Source of the DNA: Pisaster brevispinus
Lineage: Eukaryota > Echinodermata > Asteroidea > Forcipulatida > Asteriidae
NCBI GenBank assembly: GCA_023634235.1
Contig: JAMKCF010000087.1
Location: forward strand, 186,001-250,000
Reading direction: 5' to 3'
DNA: 64,000 nt
The notes under the pieces are model-generated. The model was not told the origin of the DNA, made no database searches, and was given only the letters and a program-made list of their open reading frames with translations. Every line of letters begins with the position of its first letter. The first letter of the stretch is position 1. The position numbers and the translations under genes are program-made. Positions 21,959-33,897 of the stretch are shown here, one piece after another.

Positions 21959-23400
21959 GTAGGTTGAAAAAAGTCATTTCGCCGTAGTTCTTGATCTCTG
22001 CGCAATGAATGGCACCTTCTAATTTGTTCGCGAACCACTGTTGTACTGTCTGTTCATTTTTTATAACATGATGTCCTTTGATAGATGTTAACGACAGTAT
22101 GTCTATGTTTGGTTTTCTTTGAGGCTCTTATTGCGTAGTCCCTCAAAATCTAAGGGATGTGATGATATTTCAAATCTAAAATTTGTCAAGAGCCAATGTT
22201 GTGACTTTTCTTCATTTTTTCTGATTGTCGTGTTGTCCAGTCCCTCACAATTTAGCACCTTAATGATTTTTCAATTCTCAAATTTTACACATACTGATGA
22301 CGGGCTATCTTTTGGTTTCTTTAAGGCTCTTATTGCGTAGTCCCTCAAATTCTTAGAGATGAGATGATGTTTCAACTCTAAAAAAATTCACAAGCCAATG
22401 TTGTGCCGTCTCATATTTATTTGTGAATTGGACATTGTCCAGTCCCTCATAACTTGGCACCTCAATGATTGTTCAACTCTCAAATTGTTCACGAGCCAAT
22501 GTTGTGCCCTCTCATCATTTTTTTCTGAATCTTTGGTTTCCTGTACCTCATAACTTGCCACTTAAATGATTGTTGAACTTTCAAATTATTCACGAGTTGA
22601 TATTTTGCTGCCATTGGTTTTCTTTGAAGCCCCTATTGTCGAGAACCTCAAAAATTAATACGATGTGATGATATATCAACTCTGAAATTGTTCAAGAGCC
22701 AATAATTTGCCTTCTCTTAAATTTTTGTAAGATTCATGTAGTGCGGTTCGTCTTACCTTGCCACATTAATTTTTGTACACTTCTCAAATTATTCACAAGC
22801 TGATGTTGTACTCTCATTGATTTGTTAAGGCTCTTGTTGTCAAGTCCTCAAAATTAAATAATATAATGATATTTTAACTATTAAATTGATGATGGGGCCA
22901 ATCTTGTGCCGTCTCAATTCATTTTTTTTTAACCTCCTGTCCCTCATAACTTGCCATCTTAATTTGGGCAAAACTCCTCAGTTGTGTAGGCCTGTGCTTT
23001 GATTTTCAACTCTTTAATTGTTCACGAAACAATGTGGTTACTTTTTTAAGGCCCTTGTCGTGTAGTCCCTCCAAATATAAGAGATGTAAAAATATTTCAA
23101 CTCTAAAATGTTCATGAGCCAATCTTGTGCCGTCTCGTTTCATTTTTTGTGAACCTCATTTTGTTCAGTCCCTCATAACTTGCCACATAAATGATTGTTG
23201 AACTTTCAAATTTCTCATGAGCTGATGTTGTTCTGCCTTGGTTTTCTTTGAAGCTGTTGTCTAGATTCTCAAAATTTCAGCGCTCTAATGATTTCCAACT
23301 ACTAATTTGATCATGTGCAACTGTTGTGCCGTCTCTTCATTTTTTTCAAACATAATGACATTTGATGAGATGTTTATGACAGTGTTTCATTTCGGTGCAG

Positions 23401-23527
23401 ATTATTTACTGAATCAAGAGAAGAATCCATCATGGACAAAGCTTCTTTCATCCAAAGATGTTCTCATTAAGGCCACAAGGGGAATGTCAAACTTGGATTA
23501 CTGTGCATCACTCGCTCCTTTTCTGAG
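23401..23527 (+). CDS. Exon-like cassette, type A, 127 nt, open frame kept
   Basis: The best-preserved full-length type-A copy, with acceptor ttcggtgcag and donor gag|gtatgt. It is open in the type-A frame from end to end: YLLNQEKNPSWTKLLSSKDV, then LIKATRGMSNLDYCASLAPF. Both terminal codons are split. The usual LECHVWD stretch is altered by compensating indels. No known domain is recognised; translation is not proven. Confidence 0.4.
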
Positions 23528-23698
23528 GTATGTTGAAAAATGTAATTTTTCCTTTGTAGTTCTTCAATTCTACGCAATGATTTTAGACTTTTTCATTTAC
23601 CATGAAACAATGTTGTGCCGTCTCTTTAATTTTCGAAACCACATGTTGTCCAGTCCCTCAAAACTTAGCACCTTAATTATTCTTCGAACTCTTAAATG

Positions 23699-23771
23699 AA
23701 GATGCTTCTATCAAGGTCAAGTTGGAGTGTCATGTTTGGGATGACTATGCATCACTGCCTCCGCTTCTGAG
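23699..23771 (+). pseudogene. Type-B cassette, 3' fragment
   Basis: Begins at 'gaagatgcttctatcaagg' fused to monomer sequence and runs through LECHVWDDYASLPPLL to donor gag|gtatgtt. It has no acceptor and corresponds to the copy at 7044 in the older block. Confidence 0.4.
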
Positions 23772-24392
23772 GTATGTTAAGAAATGTCAGTTCTTTAAAG
23801 TGTAAGCAACCCTCAAGGCTGTGTCTACAAAGATTGAAAGTCATACTCACAATGAAGATTGTTCACGAGGCAATGATGAGTCGTCTCATCATTTTCTCTG
23901 AACCTCATGTTTTCCTGTCCCTCATTACTTGCCATTTTAATAATGGTTATTTCTCATTAATTGTTTAGCCCTCTGCATTGATTTTAGACTCTTAGATTGT
24001 CAACAAAACAACGGAACCCCATGTTGTCCAGTCCCTCATAACTTAGCACCTTAATTATTGTTCAACTTTCAAATTACACACACAAGCTAATGTTTTTTAT
24101 AGCTTTTGTTGTGTAGCACCTCAAAATCTTAGAGATGTTATTACATTTCACCTCTAAAATAGTTCTGGAGCCAATGTTGTGCCATTTTATCATTTCTCTG
24201 ATCCTCATGTTGTCATGTCCTTCACAACTTGCCACCTTATTGATGGTAATTTCCTCTTAGTTGTCTAGCTCTGTGAATTACTTTTCAACTCTTTAATTGT
24301 TCATGAAACAATGTTGTGACGATTCTTCAATTTCTCCAAGCATGATGACATTTGATAAATATTAACAAAAGTGTGATTTAGTTTGTTTGCAG

Positions 24393-24509
24393 ATTATTCA
24401 TTGCTTCAATAGTAGTGTCCAAGGTTCTTTCTTCAGAAGATGCTTTTGTCAAGGTCAACAGGGAATGCTATATTTGGGATTGCTATACATCACTCCTCCT
24501 TCTCTATAG
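24393..24509 (+). pseudogene. Exon-like cassette, deletion variant with lost donor
   Basis: Acceptor gtttgtttgcag is intact. The end reads ctatag|tataatg where its paralogue at 7757 has ctgag|gtataatg, so the donor GT is lost. Confidence 0.4.
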
Positions 24510-24931
24510 TATAATGAAACATTTCATTTCTCCTTAGTTCTTAAACCAAGCGCAATGATTTTCAACTCTTAAATTGTTCAAGAGCCAATGTCGTTCCATC
24601 TCATCATTTTCTCTGAAGGTATGTGATGATATTTCAACTCTCACATTGTTTGCGAGCCAATGTTGTGTCGTCTCATTTTTTTTCTGAGTCTTATGTTGCC
24701 TGTCACTCATAACTTGCCACCTAAATGATTATTGAACTTTCAAATTTGTTGTTGTGCTCTCTTGGATTTTCTTTGAGACTCACATTGTTCAGTCCCTCAA
24801 AATTTAAACGCTCTAGTGTTTTTCAATTCTTCAATTTGTTCTGGAGCCACTGTTGTGACGTCTCATCTTTTTTTCAAGCATAATGACATTTGAAGAAACT
24901 TTTACAACTGTGAATCTTATTTTGTTTGCAG

Positions 24932-25058
24932 ATAATTTACTGTTTCAAGAGAAGTATCCATCATAGACAAAGCTTCTTTCATCAGAAGATGCTTCTATCT
25001 AGGTCAACTTTGAATATGATGTTTGAGATGGCTATGCATCACTTCCTCTTCTTCTAAG
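24932..25058 (+). pseudogene. Exon-like cassette, type A, 127 nt, amber at the Trp codon
   Basis: Acceptor tttgtttgcag and donor aag|gtatgtt. It has the same TGG-to-TAG change as its paralogue at 8582. The preceding intron lacks the LINE insertion present there. Confidence 0.5.
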
Positions 25059-25676
25059 GTATGTTAAGAAATGTCAATTGTTTTAAGTGCAAGCATTCCT
25101 CAAGGCTGTGTCTACATGAAGATTGTTTACGAGGCAGTGATGATTCGTCTCATCATTTTCTCTGAACCTCATGTTTTCCTGTCCCTTATAACTTGCCATC
25201 TTATTAATGGTAATTTCTCCTCAGTTGTTTAGCCCTGTGCATTGATTTTAGACTCTGAAATTGTCAACAAAACATGTTGTGCTTTTTTACTTTTTCGGAA
25301 CCCCATGTTGTCCGATCCCTCATTACGTAACACCTTAATTATTGATCAACTTTCAAATTACACACAAGCTAATGTTGTGCTATCTTTGGTTTTTTATAGC
25401 TTTTGTTGTGTAGTACATCAAAATCTTAGAGATGTAATTATACTTGAACTCTAAAATAGTTCCGGAGCCAATGTTGTGCCGTCTTATCATTTTCTCTTAA
25501 GCTCATGTTGTCATGTCCCTCACAACTGGCTATCTTATTGATGGTCATTTCTGTTTAGTTGTCTAGCTCTGTGAATTGATTTTCAACTCTTTAATTGTTC
25601 ATGAAACAATTCTTCAATTTCTCCAACCATGACATTTGATAAATATTTACAAAAGTGTGTCTTATTTTGTTTGCAG

Positions 25677-25794
25677 ATTATTGATTGATTGAAAAGTAGT
25701 GTCCAAGGTTCTTTCTTCAGAAGATGCTTTTGTCAAGGTCAACTGGGAATGCCATTTTTGGGGATTACTATGCATCACGCCCTCATTCTCTAAG
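25677..25794 (+). pseudogene. Exon-like cassette, deletion variant
   Basis: Acceptor tttgtttgcag and donor aag|gtataa. It is a local extra copy of the 24393 type and keeps a donor that the latter lost. Confidence 0.45.
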
Positions 25795-26213
25795 GTATAA
25801 TGAACAATTTCATTTTTCTTTAGATCCTAAACCAAGCGCAATGATTTTCATCTCTTAAATTATTCAAGAGCCATTGTCGTTCCATATCATCCTTTTCTCT
25901 GAAGATATGTGATGATATTTCATCTCTTACATTGTTTGCGATCCAATGTTGTGTCAACTTTTCATTTTTTTCTGAACCTTGTGTTGCCTGTCGCTCATGA
26001 CTTGCCACCAAAATGATTATTGAACTTTCAAATTATTCACAAGTCGTTTTTGTGTTCTCTTGGATTTTCTTTGAGACTCACATTATTCAGTCCCTCAAAA
26101 TTTAAAAGCTCTAGTGTTTTTCCAATTCTTAAATTTGTTCTGGAGCCACTGTTGTGACATCTCATCATTTTCTTCAAGCATGATGACATTTGATTTGATT
26201 ATTTTTTGTGCAG

Positions 26214-26341
26214 ATTGTTTACTGATTCAAGAGAAGTATCCATCATTGACAAAGCTTGTTGCATCAGAAGATGCTTCTATCTAGGTTGACTTGGAATGTC
26301 ATGTTTTTGGATGGCTATGCTTGGCTCCCTCCTTTTCTGAG
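26214..26341 (+). pseudogene. Exon-like cassette, type A, 128 nt, stop in middle
   Basis: Acceptor tttgtgcag and donor gag|gtttgt. It reads CLLIQEKYPSLTKLVASEDA and then ATC TAG. It is the undeleted paralogue of the copy at 10666. Confidence 0.45.
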
Positions 26342-26427
26342 GTTTGTTGACAAATTTAATTTCTCCTTAGTTCTGTAACCCTACACAATGATTTTAAATT
26401 CTTTAATTGTTCACAAAAAAAATGTTG

Positions 26428-26575
26428 CTCAGTTGGTAGAGCACCGGCACGTTAATCCAGAGGTCTTTGGTTCAAGTCCCACTCCTGTCAATTTTTCTTT
26501 GTTTAAAAAAACACAAATTATTAAAAATTTACCAAGTCAGTTTCCTATGTGGTTTATTACTTGATATGATAAATA
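26428..26575 (+). mobile_element. tRNA-derived SINE, 148 bp, with target duplication
   Basis: The pol III box A region (ctcagttggtagagcacc) and box B (ggttcaagtccc) are spaced as in a tRNA, with a GTT-like anticodon loop (cacgttaatcc). An AT-rich 3' region follows. AATGTTG at 26421-26427 and 26576-26582 flanks it as a likely target-site duplication. The first bases of the tRNA are missing and the acceptor stem cannot form, so this is a SINE rather than a tRNA gene. Confidence 0.7.
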
Positions 26576-27723
26576 ATGTTGCAGCATCTCTTCATTTTCT
26601 CTGAACCTCATTTCGTCCAGTCCCTCATAACTTGCCTCATAACTTGTTCCTCAGTAACTTCATGATTGTTCAACTCTCAATTTATTAGAATCCAAAGGTG
26701 TACTTAAAAAAAACCCATTTTTTTAGGCTCGATTTGTCGAGTCCATCCAAAACTAACCGATGTGATAATTTGTCAACTCTAAAGCTGTTTACGAGCCAAT
26801 GTTGTGCTGTCTCATCATTTTCTCTAAATCTTATGTTGCCCCATTCCTCATAAGTTGCCACCTAAATAATTGTTGGACAAAATATTCACGAGCCAATGTT
26901 GTGTTGTCTTTGGTTTGTATAGTCTCTCAAAAAATAGCAATCTAATGATATTTCAAATCTTACATTCTTCACGTGGCGATGTTGTACTGTTTCTTGTGTC
27001 TCCCCCCGCATGATGACGATTGACAAAATGTTTACGAGTATGTGTGTTATTTTGTTTGTTATTCTTAAGCCAATGTCCTGTCTTTGTTTTCCTTTGGGCT
27101 CTTATTGGGTAGTCCCTCGAAATCTTTGAGATGTAATGACATTTCAACTCTTAATTTGTTTACGAGGCAATGATGCGTCGTCTAATCATTTAAAAAAATT
27201 TCCTTAATATTTTTTCTCTGCGCATTGATTTTCAATTCTTTAATTTATCATGAATCAATGTAGTTCTGTTCAATTTCTGGAAACCTCATTTTGTCCAGTC
27301 TCTCATACCTAATGGCACCTAAATGATTATTGAACTTTAAATTATATATGATCCGATGTTTTTCTGTCTTTGGTTTTCTTTGAGGTTCTTGTTGTCAAGT
27401 CCTTAAAAATTAATCCACGTGATGATATTTCAACTCTTAAATTGTTCACGAGCCAATCTTTTGCCGTCTCATTTCATTTCCTCTGAACCTCAGTCCATCA
27501 TAACTTGCCACTTCAAACTAGTTCCACTCTCACGTTATTCTCAAGCAGATGTTGTGATGTCTTTGGTTTTCTTTGAGGCTCATATTGTCTAGTCCTTCAA
27601 AATTTCAACGCTCTAATTATTTTACTCTTACATTTTTTATGGAGCAATGTTGTGCCGTCTCTTCATTTTCTTCGAGTATGATGATATTTCATGAAAAGTA
27701 TACAGCAGCACTTTTGTTTGCAG

Positions 27724-27797
27724 ATCATTCACTGATTCAAGAGAAGTATCCACTATGGACCAAGCTTCTTTCATCAGAAGATGCTTCTATCTTGGTG
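27724..27797 (+). pseudogene. Exon-like cassette, truncated after about 72 nt
   Basis: Third copy of the cassette/intron-monomer fusion seen at 13370 and 17694, with acceptor cttttgtttgcag. Its reading (HSLIQEKYPLWTKLLSSEDA) is open to the fusion point. Confidence 0.45.
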
Positions 27798-29141
27798 TTT
27801 GAGTTTTTTTTAAAGTCTGTTGTTGTCTAGTCTTTTATAATCTTAGAGATGTAATAATATTTCAACTCTAAAATTGTTCTTGAGCCAATGTGTTGTGCCA
27901 TTTGATAGGAGTTTATTTTGTCCTTTACCAAAAGATTGTTGAACTTTCAAATTGTTCCTGATCCAATGTCGTGCTGTTTTCAGGGCTTCTGTTCTGGAGT
28001 CCTTTAAAAATTAACCAATGTGTTGATATTTCAGATCCTAAATTGATCAAGGGCCAATGTTATGACGTCTCTTCAATTTCTATCAACCTTATGTTGTCCT
28101 GCCCCTCATAATTTGCCACTTTTAAGTGGCAAATTATTCAACTTCACAACTCTACAATTTATTTCTTTAAATTTATCTTTATTCAGATAACAGCAATCTA
28201 ATGATATTACAAATCTCAAATTGTTCCTCCAGCGTGATGAGTATTGATAAAATGTTTAACCCTAAAATTGTTCCTAACCACTGTTCTGCCGTCTCTTCAA
28301 TTTCTTCAAGCATGATGACATTTGATGAAATGTTTACGACAGTGTGTCTTATTTTGTTTGCAGATTATTCACATAATGACTGTTAATAAAATGTTTAAGA
28401 CCATGTGTGTTAGTTTGTTTGCAGAATCTTACAACTCATACGTTTTTAATTCTGAATAGCTGATGGTGTGCAGTCTTTTCACTTTCCCTAAAACATCTTG
28501 TCCAGTCCTTCAAAACTTATGAATCTAATATTTATCTGCTCTCAAATAACTCAAATTATCTGTGCAACGATTTTCAGCTCTTTAATTGTTTTATCAATTA
28601 ATGTTGTGCCCTCTCTTTAATTTCTGGAAACCTCATGTTGTCCAGTCTCTCATAACTTGGCACCTAAATGATTATTGAGCTGATCTTGTGCTGTTTTTGG
28701 TTGACATTGAGACTCATGTTATCTAGTCTCTCAAAACATAGAAATATAATGCTATTTTAAATCCCAAACAGTTTACAATCTCAAATTGTTCCCTCCTTTG
28801 TGATTACTAGTGATAAAATGTCTAGGAACATATTTAGACTTTTTTTGTTTGCAGAAAATTACAAGTCATATGTTTTTAACTTTAAATAGCTGATGTTGTG
28901 CAGTCTTTTCAATTTTTCGAAAATATATTGTCCAGTCCTTCAAAAATTGTGCCTCTAATAATTATCAGCTCTCAAAGTATTTCAGAGCTGATGCTGCGCT
29001 GTATTTGGATTTCTTGCTGTCTATTTGGCAAACTCAATGTTCAAAATACTCATACGCTGGTGTTGTGCTGCTTCTTAAATTTTGCCCAAGCACAATTTTA
29101 GATAAAGTGTTTATGACAGTGTGTCTTATTTGGTTTTGCAG

Positions 29142-29253
29142 ACTATTCACTGGTTGAAGAGAGCATTCATCAAGAGCTAAGAGATGCTTCTATCAAGGTC
29201 AAGTTGGAGTGTCATGTTTAGGATGGCTATGCATCTCTCACTCCTTTTCTGAG
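29142..29253 (+). pseudogene. Exon-like cassette, type B, 112 nt, single amber
   Basis: Strong acceptor (ggttttgcag) and donor (gag|gtaagt). It reads YSLVEESIHQELRDASIKVK, then LECHV, then TAG at 29219-29221 where other copies have TGG. The rest of the frame stays open. Apart from that codon it is intact. Confidence 0.5.
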
Positions 29254-30968
29254 GTAAGTTGAAAAATGTCATTTCTCCCAAGTTCTTAATCCTTGCACAA
29301 TGATTTTCAACTCTTTAATCGTTCTCAAATCAATGTGGTGAAATCTCTTCAATTTCTAGGAACCACATGTCAATCTGTTCCTGATAAATTGCCATGTTAA
29401 TAATGGTCATTTCTCCTTAGTTGCTTAGCCCAGTGCATTGATTTTCAACTTTTTAATTGTCCATGAAACAATTTTCGGCCGTCTCTTCAATTTCTGAAAA
29501 CCCTTTTTGTGCAGTCTGTCATAACTTGGCACCTTAATGATTGTTTAAGTCTCTTATTATTCACAAGCTGATATTGTGCTGTCTTTGGTGTTTTTAGGCT
29601 GTTGTTGTGTAGTCCCTCAAAATCTGAGTGATGTAATGATATTTCAACTCTAAAATTGTTCACAAGCCAATGCTGTGCCATCTTATCATTTTCTCTGAAC
29701 CTGATTTTGTCCTGTGACCCTCATACTTTGCCACCTGCTGTTGTCAAGTTCCTGAAAAATTAACCACTGTGATGATTTTCAACTCTGAAGATGTTGAAGA
29801 GCCATTGTTGTGACATCTCTTCAATTTCTTTAAACCCCATGTTGTCCAGTCCCTCAAAACTTATCACCTTAATTATTGTTCAACTCTCAAATTATTTTGA
29901 AGCCGCTGTTGTGCTATTTCAGTTTGTTTAGAACCTTTTTGTGTAGATCCTCCAAATGTTATAAATCTAAGGATATTTTAACTCTAAAATTGTTCCTTTT
30001 TTTAACCTTATATTGTCCTTTACTTGATGTTGTGCAGTCTTTGGATTTCTTTTTGGCTCTTATTGTGTAGTCCCTCAAAATATAAGAGGTATGATTATAT
30101 TTCAAGTCTGAAATTGTTCTCGAACCAATGTTATGCTGTTTGAAGAGCCAAGTGTGGCATCTTTTCATTTTCTGTGAATTTGATGTTGTCCAATTCCTTA
30201 TAACTTGGCACCTTAATGATTGTTCAACTCTAAAATTATTTATGAGCCAATGTTGTGCTGTCTTTGTGGGTTTTGTTTTCAGGGCTCTTATTGTGTAGTA
30301 CCTCAAAGTCTAAGAGATCTATCTCAGTTCTAAATTTTTCACAAGCCAATGTTTTGCCGTCTCATCATTTTCTCTGAACTTAATGTTGTCTCATACCTCA
30401 AAACTTACCACCTTCAAAATTGTTCCACTCTCAAAATATTTCCGAGTCAATGTTGTGCTGTCTTTAGTTTTTTCTTGAGGCTCATGTTGTCTAGTCCCTA
30501 AACAATTTCAGTGCTCTTATGATTTGCTTCACTGTTGGGGCGTCTGTTCATTTTTTTCAAACATAATGTCCTTCGATAATTGTCAAAGACAGTGTGTTTA
30601 TCTTTGGTTTCCTATATTGTAATCCCTTAAAATGTGATAGATGTAATGACATCTCAACTCTTAAATTGTTCAGTAGCCAAATTTGTGCCTTCTCATTATT
30701 TCTTCTGAACCTTTGATTGTCCTGTACAGTGTACCTCATAACTTGCCACTTAAATGATATGTGATCTTTTAAATTATTAATGAGTCAATGTTGTCCTGTC
30801 TTTGGTTTACTTTGAGGCTTATGTTGTCTAGTTTCTCAAATTTCAACATTCTAAGGTCTTCCTACTCTTAATTTGTTTTACAGCCAGTGTTGTGCCATCT
30901 CTTCATTTTCTTCAAGCAACTTGTCATTTGATAAATGATTACATTAGTGTGTCTTATTTTGTTTAAAG

Positions 30969-31093
30969 GTTATTCACTGAATCAAGAGAAGTATCCATCA
31001 CCGACAAAGCTTGTTTCATCACAAGATGATCCTATCTAAGTCAACTGGGAATTTAGTTTTTTGAATCTACGCATCACTCCCTCGTTTTCTGAG
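30969..31093 (+). pseudogene. Exon-like cassette with weak acceptor, interrupted
   Basis: The acceptor is ttgtttaaag instead of tttgcag; the donor is gag|gtaggt. It reads YSLNQEKYPSPTKLVSSQDD and then reaches TAA. Confidence 0.4.
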
Positions 31094-31794
31094 GTAGGTT
31101 GAAAAATGTAATTTCTCTGTTCATTCCTTGAAACATGATGTCCTTTGATAAATGTTTTGGAGTTCTTTGAGGCTCTTATTGTGTTGTCTCTCAAAATCTA
31201 AGGGATGCGATGATATTTCAACCTTGAAATTTGCCCCGGAGCCAATGTTGTGACATCGCTTCATTTTCTCTGATTGTCTTGTTGTCCAGTCCGGCTTAAC
31301 TTGCAACCTTAATGATTGTTCAACTCTCAAATTATTCACATACTGATGTCAGGCTACCTTGTTTTCTCCTAGGCTCTTGTTGTGTAGCCCCTTAAATTCT
31401 GAGAGATGTAGTGATGTTTGTGAGGCTCTTTATCTTCTGTGAATTTGACTTTGTCCAGTCCCTCATAACTTAGCACCTCAATAAATGTTCAACTTTTAAA
31501 TAGTTCAGGAGCAAATGTTGTGCCCTGTCATCATTTTGTCTGAACCTCGGGTTGTCCTGTACCTCATAACTTGCCACTTAAGAGATTGTGGAACTTTCAA
31601 ATTATTCATAAGTTGATGTTCTGCTGTCTTTGGTTTTCTTTGAGGCTCCTTTTGTCTAGTTTTTCAAAATGTCAGCACTTTAATGATTTTCCATGTATTT
31701 AATCATGAGCCACTGTTGTGTCGCCTTTTCATTTTATTTGATTATGATGTCATTTGATTAGTGTTTACATTAGTGTGTCTTATTTTGTAAACAG

Positions 31795-31840
31795 ATTATT
31801 CACTGAATCAAAAGAAGTATCCATCATTGACAAAGCTTGT
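31795..31840 (+). pseudogene. Exon-like cassette, 5' fragment
   Basis: Acceptor ttgtaaacag is followed by about 46 bases of cassette and then monomer sequence. Shorter 5' stubs of the same kind follow acceptors at 28364 and 32154 ('attattcacataatgact'). Confidence 0.4.
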
Positions 31841-32214
31841 TTACAAACGAAGATTGTGTAGTACCCCAAATTCTGAGAGATGTAGTGACATTTCAACTCT
31901 TAATTTGTTCACGATGCAATGTTGTGCCATCTCCTCAATTTTTTTGAACCTCATGTTGTCCTGTCCCTCACAATGTGGCACCTTAATGATTGTTCAACTC
32001 TCAAATTATTCTCAAACCTCTAAATCTAAGATATTTAATGATATTTCAACTCTTAAGTTGTTAATAAGCCTCTGTTGTGCTGTCTCTTCATCTTCTTCAA
32101 ACGTCTTGTCATTTGATAAATGTTTACGACAGTATGCCTTTTTTTGTTTGCAGATTATTCACATAATGACTATTAATACAATGTTTAAGACAACGTGTGT
32201 TATCTTGTTTGCAG

Positions 32215-32341
32215 ATTAGTCATTGATTCCAAAGAAGTAACCATCATTGACAAAGCTTCTTTCAAAGAGAAGATGTTCCTATCCAGGTCAACTGAGAACA
32301 TCATTTTTGGATGACTATGCATCACTCCCTCTTTTCCTGAG
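32215..32341 (+). pseudogene. Exon-like cassette, KEV variant, 127 nt
   Basis: Acceptor cttgtttgcag and donor gag|gtatgt. It is nearly identical to the copies at 6511 and 33136; here the type-A frame starts with TAG. The length and both splice sites are conserved although all three copies are closed in that frame. Confidence 0.5.
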
Positions 32342-32756
32342 GTATGTTGATTTTGTTATTTCTTCGTAGTTCTTTATAGCTGCGCATGGATTTTCATCTT
32401 TTTAATTGTCTGTGAAACAATGATGTGCCTTCTCTTCAACTTCTTGGAACCCCATGTTGTCCAGTCCCTCGTAACTTAGCATCTTTGAGGGTTTTCCGTA
32501 AAGTTCATCAAATAATAACCGATGTGATGATTGGTCATTTATAAAATTGTTCACAAGCTAATTTGATGATGTTTCTTCATTTTCTCAGAACATTTCGTTG
32601 TCCTGTCCCTCACAACTTGTCCTTCAAAACTTGTGACTCTAATATTTATCAGCTCTCAAATTACTTACATGCCAGTGTTGTACTGCTTCTTAAATTTTGC
32701 CCAAGCACACTTTTAGAAAAAGTGTTTATGATAGTGTGTCTGATTTCTTTTTGGAG

Positions 32757-32868
32757 ATCAGTCACTGGTTGAAGAGAGCATTCATCATGAGCAAGATGCT
32801 GCTGCTATCAAGGTCAAGTTGGAGTGTCATGTTTAGGATGGCTGTGCATCACTGCCTCCTATTCTAAG
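32757..32868 (+). pseudogene. Exon-like cassette, type B, 112 nt, single amber
   Basis: Acceptor tttttggag and donor aag|gtatgt. It reads QSLVEESIHHEQDAAAIKVK, LECHV, then TAG at the Trp codon. The same codon is TAG at 29219. Confidence 0.5.
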
Positions 32869-33135
32869 GTATGTTAAGAAATGTCAATTCTTTTATGTGT
32901 AATCAACCCTCTACATGAAGATTGTTCACGAGGCAATGAAGTGTCGTCTCATCATTTTCTCTGAACCTCATGTTGTCCAAAAATAAACCGATGTGAAGAT
33001 ATTTCAACTCTGAAGATGTTGAAAAGCCATTGTTGTGACGTCTCTTCAATCTTTCAGATCCGTCTTGTCATTTTCTTCAAATACGATGTCATTTGATAAA
33101 TGTTTACAACAGAGTGTGTGTTATCTTGTTTGCAG

Positions 33136-33262
33136 ATTACTCATTGATTCCAAAGAAGTAACCATCATTGACAAAGCTTCTTTCAAAGAGAAGATGTTCC
33201 TATCCAGGTCAACTGAGAACGTAATTTTTGGATGACTATGCATCACTCCCTCTTTTCCTGAG
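33136..33262 (+). pseudogene. Exon-like cassette, KEV variant, 127 nt
   Basis: Acceptor cttgtttgcag and donor gag|gtatgt. A local duplicate of the 32215 copy about 0.92 kb downstream. Early TAA in the type-A frame. Confidence 0.5.
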
Positions 33263-33782
33263 GTATGTTGATTTTAAACCTTATATTGTCCTGTACCACA
33301 TAACTCTTAAAACATTCTTAAGCTGATGTCGTGCAGTCTTTGGATTTCTTTTAGGCTCTTATTGTGTAGTCCCTCAAAATACAAGAGGTATGATTATATT
33401 TCAAATCTGAAATTGTTCTCGAACCAATGTTATGCTGTTTCAAGAGCCAAGTGTGGCATCTTTTCATTTTCTGTGAAGTTGATGTTGTCCAGTCCCTCGT
33501 AACTTAGCATCTTTGAGGGTTTTCAGTCAAGTTCATCAAATATTAACCGATGTGATGATTGGTCATTTATAAAATTGTTCACAAGCTAATTTGATGCTGT
33601 TTCTTCATTTTCTCTGAACATTGTGTTGTCCTGTCCCTCACAAGTTGTCCAGTCCATCAAAACTTGTGACTCTAATATTTATCAGCTCTCAAATTACTTA
33701 GTGTTGTACTGCTTCTTAAATTTTGCCCAAGCACAATTTTAGAAAAAGTGTTTATGACAGTGTGTCTTATTTCTTTTTGGAG

Positions 33783-33897
33783 ATCATTCACTGGTTGAAG
33801 AGAGCATTCATCATGAGCAAAGAGATGCTGCTGCTATCAAGGTCAAGTTGGAGTGTCATGTTTGGGATGGCTATGCATCATTTCCTCCTCTTCTAAG
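33783..33897 (+). CDS. Exon-like cassette, type B, 115 nt, open frame with one codon inserted
   Basis: Acceptor tttttggag and donor aag|gtatgt. It is open throughout: HSLVEESIHHEQRDAAAIKV, then KLECHVWDGYASFPPLLR. It is exactly three bases longer than other type-B copies, through an extra GCT in a run of Ala codons. That indel keeps the frame, as would be expected if the frame matters. It is the last full cassette before the terminal exon. No known domain is recognised. Confidence 0.42.

Noticed and set aside
26421..26500. A functional tRNA gene
   Set aside because: Boxes A and B are present but the acceptor stem is missing and the sequence is flanked by a target duplication, so it is a SINE.
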